Shown piece after piece: positions 41,233 through 53,315 of a stretch of DNA of 64,000 nucleotides (within the stretch, counting starts at the first letter, position 1; every line of letters starts with the position of its first letter). Source of the stretch: Perognathus longimembris pacificus (taxonomy: Eukaryota; Chordata; Mammalia; Rodentia; Heteromyidae); NCBI RefSeq assembly GCF_023159225.1, contig NC_063171.1, positions 10,341,886 through 10,405,885 on the forward strand, in the 5' to 3' direction. Position numbers and translations under genes: made by a program. The notes below the pieces were generated by a model. The model worked only from the letters and a program-made list of their open reading frames with translations, ran no database searches and was not told the DNA's origin.

Positions 41233-41248
41233 TTGCTACTGTGGTATT

Positions 41249-41436
41249 GTTTGGTTTTGTTTTTGTTGCCAGTCCTGGGGCTTGAACTCCTGGCTTCTTT
41301 TTGCTCAAGGCTAGCACTCTGCCACTTGAGCCACAGTGCCACCTCTGGCTTTTACTATATATGTGGTACTGAGGAATTGAACCCAGGGCATGTATATGAG
41401 GCATGCACTCTTGCAACTAGACCATATTCCCAGCCC
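41249..41436 (-). repeat. ID-dimer SINE, internally shortened
   Basis: Antisense. It lacks the 'agggcctgagcactgtccc' portion. Perfect 15-bp target duplication 'tgctactgtggtatt' (41234-41248 and 41437-41451). Confidence 0.93.
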
Positions 41437-41477
41437 TGCTACTGTGGTATTAAGTCCTCTCCCACCCCCTTTTCTTA

Positions 41478-41552
41478 GCTAGTGGAAATTGAATTCAGGA
41501 TCTTGTGCTTGTTAAGCTGGTGAGTTACCACATGAACCATGACCCATCTCAT
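41478..41552 (-). repeat. Old ID monomer, antisense
   Basis: 'ggaaattgaattcaggatct' and 'tggtgagttaccacatgaac'. Diverged tRNA-like unit. Confidence 0.45.
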
Positions 41553-41705
41553 CCACTTTTGACTTTCTCTTATTTTCCGTTTTGAAAGTTCAACAGTCTT
41601 TTACCAACAAACACATGCAGGGTTATGTCTTCAACTCCACTAATGGTAAAAACAGCACCTCTGTCAAGACCCACTATGGAGATACTGTCTCTTAAAAATG
41701 ATTGA

Positions 41706-41860
41706 AAGGGGTGGCACTGAATGACACCAATCCTAGCTGCATGAGGAGCAGAGATAGGAGGGTCAAGGTTTGAGGCCAACCAGGACAAAAATTAAAATAA
41801 ACTAAAGTCAAAGTTTTAGGGATGTGGCTCAAGTGGTAGAGTTTTCATACAAAGAATGGT
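41706..41860 (+). repeat. Old B1 plus ID-like SINE
   Basis: 'gcactgaatgacaccaatcc', 'ggtttgaggccaaccaggac' then 'gatgtggctcaagtggtaga'. Confidence 0.5.
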
Positions 41861-41901
41861 AATACTCACACAAAGTAGTTCATTAAATTTAGGAAATTCT
41901 T

Positions 41902-41996
41902 GAGCTGGGGATGTGGTTCTTGTGGTGGAGCCCTTGCTTCGCACACTCACGATTCTGGGTTCAAACCCCAGCACTGTAAAAATAAATATTTTTTTA
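41902..41996 (+). repeat. ID monomer SINE
   Basis: 'gctggggatgtggttcttgt' (A-box region) and 'gggttcaaaccccagcac' (B box) in the classical single-unit ID form, A/T-rich tail. It is not a functional tRNA gene: the anticodon arm does not fold convincingly. Confidence 0.8.
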
Positions 41997-42106
41997 AAGG
42001 AAGAAAAGTCTAAAAAGGGTGGGTGGGTGGGGGGTAAGAATTCTCTAGTGTTGCAGAGAAAAATACTCTCAAGTAATTTCAGTTAATACCTATTCCAGCA
42101 TTTCTA

Positions 42107-42335
42107 CCAGGCATGATGGCCACACCTGTAATCGGAGGATTACAGTGGAGATAGGAGGAACCCATGTGTCCCCTAATTTAAAACAAAGTACTACATTATA
42201 AACCTTCCTTCTTGAAAAAATGAGGGAGGGGGTAACAAATTTGACCAAGAATGTACTCACTACCTTCCATATGTAACTGAACCCCTCTGTAAGTCACCTT
42301 GACAATAAAATTAAATTAAAAAAACAAAAACAACA
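42107..42335 (+). repeat. B1 fragment followed by L1-type 3' tail
   Basis: 'ccaggcatgatggccacacc' (about 42107-42190) is B1-like. 'tgtactcactaccttccata', 'gtaagtcaccttgacaataa' and an A-rich end (about 42205-42335) form the L1-type tail with an AATAAA signal. Confidence 0.6.
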
Positions 42336-42605
42336 AAAACCTCCCTTCTTTATTTAATTTTTACTATGTATTTGAGGAAACACCAGAGAAGACCTGGATA
42401 AAAAGCCCAGTGTTTCTGCCTAGTCTGTGAAGACTTAACAGATCATAGAGGCAATTCCCCTCTGCAACAATCAAGAAGGTATTGGACCAGATTTCTAGAA
42501 AAACATCTTCAAGCTTCTTCTAGGAAGAGGCTCAAGGGCCCTCTAAAAGGTAGAACCAATACATGGGAACTTGGAACCAATAAAGTCTAACTTATAATAC
42601 AAAAG
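42336..42605. other. Unannotated stretch
   Basis: Nothing recognised. Confidence 0.35.
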
Positions 42606-42878
42606 ACAAGCAGCACTCTGCCCCTTGAGCCATGTTTCCAGACATGTGGAAATGGAGTCTATTATAACTTTCTTCCTGGACTGTGCTTGAACTGGAACCC
42701 TCCAGATTTCAGCCTCCTGAGTAGCTAGGATGACTCCACCCTTTTGTTGTCATTGTCATTATATTTGGAGATCGAGTTTTATTAATTTTTCTGCCCAGGC
42801 AGGCTTTGAATCATTCTTCAGACTTAAGTCTTCTGAGTATCCAGGGTTACAGACATGAACTACTAGCACCTGGTAAAG
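42606..42878 (-). repeat. Two old B1-ID SINE fragments
   Basis: 'gcactctgccccttgagcca' to 'cagcctcctgagtagctagg', then 'tctgcccaggcaggctttga' to 'gaactactagcacctggta'. Two antisense partial copies back to back. Confidence 0.6.
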
Positions 42879-43537
42879 GAAAGAATTTGAAATGAATTCA
42901 TCCTGGATTAGAGTAGACCTTAATTCTGATGATGGATATTCTTACAAGGGACTGGAGAGGGTGCTTTGAGGTTTAGAGATACAAAGAAAGATTTAAGACA
43001 GAGATTGAAGTGATGTACTCATAAGACAAGACTCTCACAAATTGCTGTCAGCCAGTGAAAGCTAGGAGGAAGGAGGAGAAAAGGCTCTCTCTGCGATGCC
43101 AGCAGAATTGCCCCTTCTGACACCTTCACTTTGGACCTCTGGCCTTCAGAAGTGTGGGAGAATTAAATTCTGTTGTTTGAGCAGTCCTAGAAAATTAATA
43201 ATCCTACAGTCTATTTTTCTGAGTGAACAAAAAGAGATTTAATCAAGACCACTGCATGATTGGACTTGGAAATGTGAATTCAAAAATAGAAACACCTACA
43301 GTATGGCAAGTGGAGAATCTGATAAGGAGATACAAGATAGTGTGAGGCCCATTTGACGGGGAGAACATGGAGGTTATGGAAAGAGCCAGGAGAGCTGGTA
43401 GAGGCTAGGTCTCCTCTGGAGCCATTGAAGGTTATAAGGAAGGGCACCAACATAATTAGAGTTATATTTGCTAGAGATCACACTGGATATTGCTAATCTA
43501 AAATGCAATACTGGGGCCAGGAGACTGATTAAGACAG
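42879..43537. other. Unannotated stretch
   Basis: Nothing recognised in about 660 bases. Confidence 0.4.
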
Positions 43538-43740
43538 GAAGCCAGACATAGTTGTGCACACCTACAATTCCACTACTTGGGAGTCTGAGGCAGGAGGATT
43601 GGCAGTTTGAGGCCATCGCAGACTACAAAGTGAGATGTTGTCTTAGAAAAGAAGCTATGGAAGTATGGAAATGTAACAATGAAATCCACCTCTGTGTAAC
43701 TAATGTAAACTAGTTGATAAAATTAAAGATAAAAAGATAA
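43538..43740 (+). repeat. B1 monomer followed by L1-type tail
   Basis: 'gccagacatagttgtgcaca', 'tctgaggcaggaggattggc' are B1-like. From about 43650, 'gtatggaaatgtaacaatga' to 'gataaaattaaagataaa' looks like an L1-type tail. Confidence 0.55.
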
Positions 43741-44018
43741 AGAAGCTATGGAGTAATTGGAGTTACAGAGGGTGGTGGCATAAACTGTGACTGTGGACAA
43801 AGAAGAGAAGTGAGTAGATTAGAGAATGACCAAGGAACTTGAATCCATAGGACTCCCAGGTTGAAAGTTTGAGAAGGAGGAGACAGAGAGGAGTTGAAAA
43901 AGAGAAGGACATTTTTGGCACTAAGAATTAGGTGGAGACCTGGCATAGGGGTGTGTTAATTCCAGCACTTATGAAGTAGAGGCAGAAGTGAGTGCATGAC
44001 TTTAAAAACTGGGTGGAG

Positions 44019-44211
44019 GGGCTGGGAATGTGGCTTAGTGGTAGAGTGCTTGCCTAGCATGCAGGAAGCCCTAGGTTCAACTCCTCAGCACCACACAAAC
44101 AGAAAAGGCTGAATGTGGTGCTGTGGCTCAAGTGGTGAGAGTGCTAGCCTTAAGCAAAAAAAGCTTAGTGTCCAGGCCCTGAGTTCAAGTCCCAGGACTG
44201 GCAAGAAAACA
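44019..44211 (+). repeat. ID-dimer SINE
   Basis: Sense, full length. The left unit is 'gctgggaatgtggcttagtg' with 'gcctagcatgcaggaagccc'. It ends 'cccaggactggcaag'. Confidence 0.92.
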
Positions 44212-45110
44212 ATGGGTGGAGATGAGAGAGAGGAGGAGCAGAATGCTAGGGGAAAGCAAGAGGGGGAAGGATGGGTCCTGCAAATGAAACTATCCAAAGG
44301 AAGAACATGAAGTTCTGAAAGTGTTATGGAATAAGAGAGAGTAAGGGAAGAGTATTATCTAAACCATGATAGCCTTGAACTTGAAGTCCTCCTGCCCATG
44401 TCCAGACTAGATTATAGGCATGCCATATGACACTAGGCTCAACATCAATGTGTTAGTGAGATTCCCACCTTGAAAAGAATCCTGTGACAGAGTCGGAAGA
44501 AATCCTAGTGCTTGTCACATGGCATAAATTGAGTGAAGCCATGAGAACAGTGCTTCACAAGCATAGAGGAGGGGATTTTGATAAATGTCACTGGCAATGA
44601 GAAATGTCACAGGAACATAAAGTTCTCAAGAGGGACACCTGAAGTCTTACACTGGTGCTAGCAGTTTCAGTGGAGTGGCCCAGACAGTCAAGCCATGTCA
44701 CCATGGACTGGGATACTATGAGTCAGTGAGAAAAAGAAATTTGAGGGATAGTGAAGACAAATGTACAGCAACAGAAACAAAGAAGATGGAGAGAGGTGAA
44801 GAATGGGATAGACCCATGTTGTGTTTGGGTGCCAAAGGAGTCAATGGAACAGAAGACGCGAATGTAGAAGGAAAAAGTAAAATATTTATGGCACCTGAAG
44901 AAAGAGCTTAGTGGTGGAGGATGAGCCTCAACTTGAGTGAAATCAAGAGAAGATGAAAGAGCTTGCAGTGGTCACTTTTGAGAAGGGACAATCAGATCAC
45001 CCAGGCACAGTTGAGGATGCAGCACTGATCCCAACTGGAGGATCCAGTTACCTTATACTAAACCTCGTTTTAAAGTCGACTTTTTTTTCTAGCTCTGCCT
45101 CTCATTCACT
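44212..45110. other. Unannotated stretch
   Basis: About 900 bases without recognised repeat or gene. The 78-codon frame at 44675-44911 lacks any known motif. Confidence 0.4.
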
Positions 45111-45437
45111 TTAGGCTGTGTGGTAGATTTATATTACTATGACCAAGTGCCCAAGACAATCCATTTATAAAGTGGGAGGGTTTAGTTTAGTTTAGCTTAC
45201 AGTTTTGGACGTTTTAATCTTTGGCCAATTGTACTCATTGCTTTTTGGGACTATGGGAAAGCAGCATATCATGCCAAGGAGTTTGTGAAGGGATATACTG
45301 CATGAAGGCTCCCACAACCCCCTTCAAGGGTATAGCTTCCATTATCTTTTGTGTCAACTCCCAATTGGCCCCACGTAGGAAGTAAGTCTTTAACACATGG
45401 ATATTTGGGGGACAACCTAGATCCAAACCATGACAGG
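45111..45437. repeat. Unclassified interspersed repeat
   Basis: 'attactatgaccaagtgccc', 'cccttcaagggtatagcttc' and 'tccaaaccatgacag' resemble, in order, the element split by the minus-strand provirus (26110-26447 and 29324-29400). The family name is not recognised with confidence. Confidence 0.4.
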
Positions 45438-45588
45438 TGGATCACATTTGTAATCTGAGTGACTTAAATAGCACACACTGGCTTTCAGTTATAGCAGCTG
45501 CAAGACCAAGCTCATGGTACCATCATGGCTATGTTCTTGGTGAGGCTCTTCTTCCTTGATTTGTCTTTAGATGACCATCCTTGGATCC

Positions 45589-45589
<1 letters not shown>

Positions 45590-45637
<48 letters not shown>
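45590..45637. repeat. (AC)n microsatellite
   Basis: About 46 bases of near-perfect AC repeat. Confidence 0.96.
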
Positions 45638-45639
<2 letters not shown>

Positions 45640-46330
45640 CACAGCCATTGTGTTTACAGGTAGCCTACCCACATCCTCCCATATTCATAAACCATCGCTT
45701 AGTCACTCATAAAACCAATACAATATGAATGCTGAATAAATAGTTCTTGTATCATACTAGAGAATAATGACAAAGGAAACCGTCGGAACATGTTGAATAC
45801 ACATGAGATTTTCTCCAACTATTTTTGATTGTATACATAGATGCATGACCATGATATATAGGCTAAGTAAAATGCATCTGAATATGTTATGCAATTGTTA
45901 TTTATCATAAAACTGATAAAGAATATACACTGATACACGGGGCCAGGAAGGTGAATCATGTCACAACTGTCAGACGCTGAAGCAGGAGGACTACTGGTTT
46001 GAAATTAGTCTGAGCTACATAATGATTCCCAGTCCTCCTCAGTCCCAGAGTCATATTTCATACAGATAGCGGATGAGATTTAGTTTACTCTTAAAGTGCT
46101 AAATAGCAGTTGAAGGCATGGATCACACTAGCTAATAAGCAAAGGCATCAGATATCAGGTTCACGTTCCAGTCTCAAACAAGAAAAACATGCTAAGAAAA
46201 CATGACTAGAACATTCATTGATGCTGAATCTACAGGAGTAAAGTCTAGGGTGTTCAGTCTTCTGCAAAATCATGCTCAGGATCAAGATTATATATTGTTT
46301 AATAATAATATGATAATAATATAATTTTGA
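45638..46330 (+). other. Mostly unannotated with an old B1 monomer
   Basis: 'gccaggaaggtgaatcatgt' to 'agtctgagctacataatgat' (45943-46025) is a diverged B1. The remainder is unrecognised. Confidence 0.4.
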
Positions 46331-46565
46331 CTATAAGATTATGTAGGAGAGGAAAGGGAGAATGTAAAAGAAAGATGGAGGGTGAATAACTGTGTACTCC
46401 ACTGCAAATATGCATGAAGATGGCATAAGGAACCTCGAAAGCTTTAGATCAATAAAAATTGAGGAGATGGGGGGAAAAGAAATAGAGAGGGTTATTCTGA
46501 GCAAAACATACTATATACATGTCTGAAATACACTGGTGAAATGCCTTAGTGAAGTTAAGAAGAGG
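46331..46565 (+). repeat. L1-type 3' tail, diverged
   Basis: A purine-rich lead, 'gggttattctgagcaaaaca', then 'catgtctgaaatacactggt' and 'gccttagtgaagttaag'. The arrangement recurs around 35690 and 36935. Confidence 0.4.
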
Positions 46566-47200
46566 TAGAAGAAGAGTATAATAAACTAGGCACTTGGGGG
46601 ATGAGCAGGTATTTGCCCATGAGAAGGAGATCTAGAAGAAAAGGTACATATTACCCAGAAATCCCCAGAACCATAATTTCAGAAATTACTGAAGGGTATC
46701 TGAAGAGGAAAAAAAAGCAAACTGGGCATTTTTTTTGTAGTTTTTATTGTGATAAAAATCTCTCTGCTGCCTTCAGCTTTCTGTAAACCATCTACACTCA
46801 TATATAAGTGTGCGGAGATGGTCTAATTTAGTGAAGGCAGGAGCTGAAAGCCAGAGGTGACCTTGAGACTATTAGCCCCATGGAAGTCCACGGGAATATT
46901 ATTGCTTTGAAAGAGATGGCATCAACTGGACAAGATAAAGTGATCCCAGTTGACCTTGGAGGCATCACATTCTCCTTGCTCCAGCTTAGGCTTGGGAAGA
47001 CTTGGAACTGTACAGAGCAAAGCAAAGCAAACATAGTCACAGTACTGTGTGATCTGTGTTCTCCATACACTCCTATGCTGACTTCTTACCACTAAGAGTT
47101 GCTTCCTCTGAGATGTAGATAGGGTTAAATGAGGGCATGAAGGCGGAGCACGCATCATTGAAATAGTGCCATTGAAAAGACAGAAAGAGACTCAAGTCTG
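46566..47200. other. Unannotated stretch
   Basis: Nothing recognised in about 630 bases. Confidence 0.4.
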
Positions 47201-47201
47201 C

Positions 47202-47203
<2 letters not shown>

Positions 47204-47252
<49 letters not shown>

Positions 47253-47262
47253 ATGTGTGTGT
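47204..47262. repeat. (GT)n microsatellite at a SINE tail
   Basis: About 45 bases of GT repeat followed by 'ttatgtgtgtgt', abutting an antisense SINE. Confidence 0.95.
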
Positions 47263-47486
47263 CCCAATGTCCCAATACTGGGGCCTGAACTCAGGCCATG
47301 AGAGCTGTCCCTGAGCTTTCCACTCAAAGTTGACTGACTTCTCTACCACTTGAGCCACACCTCTACTTGCAGCTTCTTGGTGGTAAACTGATAAAAGTCT
47401 CACAGACTTACCTGCCTGGGCTGCCTTTGCATCATAATCCTCAGATCTTGGCCTCCGGAGTGGTTAGTATCACAGGTAGGAACCAC
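47263..47486 (-). repeat. B1-ID chimeric SINE
   Basis: Antisense: 'actggggcctgaactcaggc', 'ctctaccacttgagccacac', 'gcctccggagtggttagtat'. Confidence 0.82.
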
Positions 47487-49396
47487 ATAGGTCTGAGTAC
47501 AATGGTGTTGTATATGATGGACTTGGTCATGTGCAGATTTGGGTGCCTGAAAGGGGCCCTGGAGCTATTACTTGGGAGATAGCAAGGAACAACTATACCC
47601 CATTTGAATTTCATAAATACTTGATGGTAGGCCCTACTCCTTCTTAGCAAATGGAGTGAGCTTGACATTCAGCTGGTAAAGCAGCCAAGCCTACTTCTGG
47701 CTCTGGCTTTTGGGGAAGTTGCAGAGCCCTGGTCCTCTTTCCCAGTGGAATGCTAAATAATGGTACTAAGCCTCAGCCTTTTCCTCAGTGTAGTGCTTGA
47801 TTCTGATGATATTCTGGATCCCTTAAAATCCACACTGTAATTCTCAGCTTTTTTTTTTTTTTAAACCAGTAGTGCTTCATCTCAGACTGCTTAGTTTGAT
47901 ATTTGGGGTTTTCTAGATTTCAAATTCACTCATACTTTCCCAATTCTGCAGGCTCTGCCTAAAGTTATTTATTTATTTATTTATTTATTTATATTTTTTT
48001 TAAAGAGAGATCAGTGTGGGGTTGAGAGATGGTAAAGATAGTACAGAGTCTTTCCTTCCATTCCTATTTCCTAAATAATAGTTTTTCTGGAGCAACACTG
48101 ATCAACTGGCAAGTTTGGAATGTACATTTTAGCAGTCACTAGTTTGGGCTCAGACAGACTCTAGAGCATCTATAGAGTGGGGACTCCCAGTCTAGAAGTC
48201 AAGTGCATTTAAACATGTTTGCTGGCCCTAATGTATTGGGCTTTGCCTCATCCATCTTTATTAATGATCAGTCTAGATATCAACAGTTGTTTCTGTTCAT
48301 TTTTTTCTCTAAGTAACATAAGTACCAATGGAGTCTGAAGTGCAGTGAGTAGGTAGGATGGATGGTATTATATTGAAAAATAATCAATGTAGTATAACCT
48401 CAAGACTCAATTTAAACTGAGTCTGGAGTCTTTGAAAACCTGTTTTGTAATTTGGAAAAATAATGCAGCAGCATCTGTTTGGGATTTGACAAAAGAAAGA
48501 AAATCTGACAGCTCTGTTCAAGGGATGACATCTCAGACAATGGAGGGTAGAAATAGTTCAAACTCACTGAAGCCTAGATGAGGATAATGTAACAGTATTT
48601 GGGACAGATGTTCCTTCCTGCAGTGCCTGGCCCTTGTAGTAGCGAGGGGATTCATGGTGAGAGGCTGAGTTACAGGGGAAAAAAAAGTGGACTTGGGTAT
48701 TAAAACTGGATTTGAACTTGGATGCTACAGTTTGGATTTAGAATGTCTTATAAGTGACTATGTGTTAAAGCCTTGACAAACAGATTGTTGATATTGGGAC
48801 ATGGAGGAAACTTTAACAGGTGGACCCTGGTGGGAGGTCTGGAGGTCATTGGGGGTATGGCTTTGAAAAGGAATGTGAGACCATACCACGTTTTGCCCTT
48901 TTGATCTCTGGTTTTAATATAAACATTTATTTTTCTCCCCTATATACTCTTATCATATTATACAGCCATGGACCCCCATCAAGATTAGAATATCCAAAGA
49001 CATGAAACAAAATAAATCTTTCCTCAATTGACTATCTCAGGAGCTATGCAATGATGACACAAAGCTAATATTGAATGCTAGCATTGAAAAAATGTAACCA
49101 TGGGCAATTGTGGCAAACCACACTTTCTTACTTTCCTTGTCTTTAAACCAGAGATAATGTTCTCCTTGTAGGTGAAGTTTAGCAATAATGTATGTGCATT
49201 GTCTGACATATAGCTTGTGCCTAAGAGAATGAAGCAATTATATATCATGCTAGGGGATTGGTTAGTAGTAAAATTGAAATAAATTGATTTTTGTTTCACA
49301 CATAAATGATTTTTGGAGATCATTTACTTCAGTAAATCATAAGAAGTTCCCACATAAAATGATGCCTAGTTTTCGTCTCTAAAATTGTAAAAACAA
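47487..49396. other. Long unannotated stretch
   Basis: About 1.9 kb with no recognised gene or repeat apart from a (TTTA)n run at 47962-47992. Short ORFs are random in composition. Confidence 0.45.
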
Positions 49397-49525
49397 AAGG
49401 ACTAGAATTGCAGCTCGTGGTAGAGTACTTACCTAGCAGGTACAAGTCCCAGAAATGTGTGTGTGTATGTGTGTGTCTGTGTGTATATGTGTGTGTGTGC
49501 ATGTGTGTGCACGTGTGTGTCCTGG
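49397..49525 (+). repeat. ID-like fragment and (GT)n microsatellite
   Basis: 'gcagctcgtggtagagtact' to 'caagtcccagaa' is an ID-like scrap; imperfect GT repeats follow (49456-49520). Confidence 0.6.
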
Positions 49526-50559
49526 GCTGTTAGCAATTGAGGTATGTTAATATTATATATTGTTATATATTATGTTAACATATATTACAAGGTGGAAAAT
49601 GTATTTCAGTGGGATTTTGCATTTATTTTTCCCTACCATTGAATATCAGTATATTTAGGGGACTCATTCTTTCAGAGAACTTATAGAAAATGTGCCTTTC
49701 TCTACCAACACACTGTCTAGCAAATCCCAAGGTAGTATAGGTGGTAGATAAGGAAAAGCATTTCTTGTGGGAATTTGTCACATCTGCCAACCAGATTCTC
49801 TTCCCTCATTTATCTTCCAGTCACTCTGAGTAAACAGTTGTTACACACCAGTAAGCAGTGAAGATAATAAATCTTCAAGGAGAACAGCTAATAATTTGAG
49901 TTGCTGGGGATGGAGAATGCCAAGGTGAAATCACAAAAACAGTGGGTATGTCCTTTTCTTCTATCCATTACCATTGTACAGGGCACGTGGTGTGGTAAAT
50001 GTAATAGAAATTTACTATTATGAAGTAAATAATGCCCACAAATGTGTGTAAGAAAAAATAGCAGCATTCCTTTTTCTATCTTTTTTATTTTCAGCTTCCA
50101 GAGTACATAATGTTGACAGTTTGATGTGGGTTCTTCTACAGATAAAAGAGCTTTTACACCCTGAGCACCACTGAAAGCCATCACTGAAATGACTTTGACA
50201 GTCAAGATAACCAATATCTGTATCCTTGAGCAATAGAGCCTCCTGCTATCAGGCCTTCCAGACAACCACAGTTTATCAGAAAGATAAAGTCCTGGAATAC
50301 ACATGATTCTTCGGCCAATGACATAGCCACATTGATGTACACATGGAATATAGTTTAAAATGTGATCATGATATTTGGTTCTTTTGCCAGGAAAATGAGT
50401 TGATTCCCTTTTTTGATGCCCCAAACAAGCTCTACTCCACAGCATCAGATAGTATGAGCTTTCTTGCCAATGCACTCCGTGGAGCAGTGGGACCATACAT
50501 CCATGGTTCCTGAGGTCAATTGGCTCCACATTCCAACTCTCTCAGACTCTGCTCCATGC
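49526..50559. other. Unannotated stretch with a long minus-strand ORF
   Basis: About 1 kb. A 213-codon minus-strand frame (49888-50529) is long for non-coding DNA but matches no family I know, has no clear initiation context and no neighbouring exon signals. Treat as hypothetical or chance. Confidence 0.3.
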
Positions 50560-51225
50560 ATATCCTTCTTTTTAAAAATTGTCGATTGTTTATTGTCAAA
50601 GTGATGTATAGAGGGGTTACAGTTTCATATGTAAGGCAGTGGGTATATTTCATCCAACTTGGTCCCTCCTCCCTCATTTTTTCCCCACCTTCTCCCCTCC
50701 GCATTTCCCTCCTCCCATGAGTGGTACTGTTGGTTTACACCATATTTTAGTAAGTATTGCTGTTGCATTGGTTTGTCTTTTATCTTTTGTCTCACCATTT
50801 TGATATTCTCCTTCCCTTCCCTAGTTCCAATACATGTATATACAATATCCAGGGTACTAAAATCAGTTACAGTGATATCAGGGGTAAAAACCATGGGGAA
50901 GAAAGGCAAAAGAAAAAGGCACAATTTCACATGGTATGTTGAAAACAACAACAATGATAAATCATTTGTTTGTATAATTTGGAGTTCATTTTGCTTAGCT
51001 TCATATTATGTGTTCATATGTATATAGCTATTGAGCTATTGATAGATGATAGCTATTCTAGCTATCTTCTACTAGAATTATCCTAGGTGTGTACTAATTA
51101 TTCCTGATGATACCATAGATGGATACCATAGATAGAGTCTATGTACTTCACTTAGTATAATTTTTCCCAAGTCCTCCCATTTCCTTACATATGGGCCAAT
51201 GTCATTCTTTTCTTTACATTTTCTT
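50560..51225 (-). repeat. L1-type 3' end, antisense
   Basis: 'attgtcaaagtgatgtatag', 'gtaaggcagtgggtatattt', 'ttggagttcattttgcttag', 'atttccttacatatgggcca'. This is the most complete antisense copy of the L1-type tail in the window and aligns with 21849-22412. Confidence 0.7.
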
Positions 51226-51508
51226 TCTTTTTTTTTTTTTTTGCCAGTTCTGGGGCTTGAATTTGGGACCTGAGTGCTATTCCTGAGCTTTCTTTCTTTC
51301 TTTCTTTTTTTGCTCAAGGCTACTGCTTTACCACTTGAGCCACAGCTCCACTTGCAGCTTTTTGTTTTGCCATTCCTGGGCCTTGGACTCAGGGCCTGAA
51401 CACTGTCCCTGGCTTCTTTTTGCTCAAGGCTAGCACTCTGCACTTGAGCCACAGCACCACTTCTGGCTGTTTTCTATATATGTGGTGCTGAGGAATCGAA
51501 CCCAGGCC
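51226..51508 (-). repeat. Two adjoining SINE fragments in L1
   Basis: First (51226-51360): 'gccagttctggggcttgaat' with an internal 'tttctttctttctttc' expansion. Second (51361-51508): 'gccattcctgggccttggac' to 'gaggaatcgaacccagg', truncated before the left-unit end. Both antisense. Confidence 0.8.
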
Positions 51509-51780
51509 ACATCCTTACTAGCATCTGTTATTGTGAGTTTTCTTTATAATGGCCATTCTAACTGGGGTATGGTAGAGCATCAATGTTGTTTTGGTTTGCA
51601 TTTCTTGATTTGCATTTCTTTTGTGGCTAGGGATGTCAAACTTCTCTTCATTTCTCTATTGTCCATTCCTATTTCTTCTTCCGAGAAGTCTCTATGCAAC
51701 CTATGTTTCTTTGGGTCTGGTTTACTGTACCTTTTGTATTTTTGTGTGAATTTATCTGTTTTTTTTTTGGGGGGGGGTGG
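51509..51780 (-). repeat. L1 fragment, antisense
   Basis: 'actagcatctgttattgtga', 'atggccattctaactggggt' and 'gttttggtttgcatttcttg' reproduce the well-known antisense LINE-1 3'-region order. Confidence 0.8.
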
Positions 51781-52230
51781 ATAAGGAGGTACAGGAAGGG
51801 CCAAAAGGTGAACAAATGCAGCAGTGGTACTAGCTACTATATTGAAAATGAATTTATATGATTTATGGGTTGAGAAGGGAGGGAAAAACTAGAAGAGAGC
51901 TAGGGAAGGGGTGATACTGTTAAAAAAAATGTACTCATGGGCTGGGAATATGGCCTAGGGTGAAGAGTGCTTGCCTCATGTACATGAAGCCCTGGGTTCA
52001 ATTCCTCAGCACCACATATATAAAAAAGGCCAGAAGTGGCACTGTGGCTCAAGTGGCAGAGTGCTAGCCTTGAGCAAAAAGAAGCCAGGGACAGTGCTCA
52101 GACCCTGAATCCAAGCCCCAGGACTGGTAAAAAAAAAACAACGTACTCATTACTTGACTTATGCAGTGTAACCACTCTGTACATCACCTTAATGATAAAG
52201 TTAAATTAAAAAAAAGAAATTAAATCTAAA
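51781..52230 (+). repeat. L1-type 3' tail, sense, interrupted by SINE
   Basis: 'gggccaaaaggtgaacaaat' to 'aaaaaatgtactcat', then after a SINE 'tacttgacttatgcagtgta' and 'ctgtacatcaccttaatgat' with an A-rich end. Confidence 0.65.
51939..52136 (+). repeat. ID-dimer SINE inside L1 tail
   Basis: Sense, full length. Target duplication 'aa(t/c)gtactcat' lies at about 51929 and 52140. Confidence 0.92.
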
Positions 52231-52700
52231 AAAATTAGTTTCAAAAGAAAAAACCTTATCCCTTCTTCCATGTAAGGAAGCAGCCAGGTAAGTTCTTACC
52301 ACACATCAAATCCACCAGGGCCTTGTCCTTGTACTTTCCAGCCTTCAGAATGAGGAGAGGAAAGTTTCTGTTGTCTATTTATTTGCTATAGTAGTTCAAA
52401 TAGATTAAGGAGCTTCCTAGTCTAGCTCATATTTTATGCATTATTAGGGAAGATGTATTCATATCTGCTGCTCATCCAAATAGATTGCTAAGTGTCCACC
52501 AAGACACATTCCTTTTCTTATTGGGTATATATTTAAATTATACATCTCAATAAAGAGAAGCTGCATGATATGATCTAATTATGAGGCTTGTGTAATGTTT
52601 AGTTTCACCACTTCTGTAAGTGAAACTCTTTTTCTCTGTCTATTAGAAGAAAGGCACTATACCAGTCACTCAAAGGAGGGTGACAAGATGAAAGCCTAAG
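52231..52700. other. Unannotated stretch
   Basis: Nothing recognised. Confidence 0.4.
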
Positions 52701-52710
52701 GAAACAAACA

Positions 52711-52912
52711 GGGCAGGGAATGTGGCGTAATGGGAGAGTGCTTTCCTCTTATACATGAAGCCCTTGGTTTGATTCCTCAGCACCACATATATAGAAAAAT
52801 CCAGAAGTAGTGCTATGGCTCAAGTGGTAGAGTGCTAGCCTTGAGTAAAAAGAAGCCAGTGACAGTGCTCAGGCCCTGAGTTCAAGCCCCAGGACTGGGG
52901 AAAAAAAAGAAA
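52711..52912 (+). repeat. ID-dimer SINE
   Basis: Sense. Left unit 'gggcagggaatgtggcgtaa'. Target duplication 'aaggaaacaaacag' lies at about 52698 and 52913. Confidence 0.92.
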
Positions 52913-52929
52913 AGGAAACAAACAGAAAT

Positions 52930-53065
52930 ACCTGCACTGGGATCTGAGATTGTGGTTTGAAGCCAGCAGGAAATTAGCCTCGAGAAAGATGAAAGTGGAG
53001 CTGTGGCTTAAGTGGAAGAATGGTGGCCCTATGGTGCCAAGAGCTCAAGCCCAGAGTTCAAGCTC

Positions 53066-53118
<53 letters not shown>
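52930..53118 (+). repeat. B1-ID SINE fragment with (AC)n tail
   Basis: 'gggatctgagattgtggttt', 'ggagctgtggcttaagtgga', 'gttcaagctccagc', then about 48 bases of AC repeat (53069-53118) replacing the poly(A). Confidence 0.85.
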
Positions 53119-53122
<4 letters not shown>

Positions 53123-53315
53123 AAATAAATGATAAAAGAAAGAAAAAAGGGTGGCATTGGTTGATATTAAGAAAGAAAAAAAGAAAAAGAAAGGATGTGA
53201 GGAAGGAGTGAAGAAAGGCCTGCATTTTTTTGGCACTAGTCAGGAAATAAGTCTATTCTGTGTTTGAGCAATAAAAAATATGTTACACTTTTTAAAATTA
53301 AAGAATCTTACGTGA

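Noticed and set aside
41902..41996. Candidate tRNA gene
   Set aside because: The A- and B-box-like motifs are those of an ID SINE. The arms do not form a convincing cloverleaf and a SINE-like tail follows.
51580..51804. ORF beside the L1 fragment as part of an L1 protein
   Set aside because: Too short and mostly from a homopolymer edge; only the antisense 3' region of L1 is present, with no intact ORF1 or ORF2 segment.
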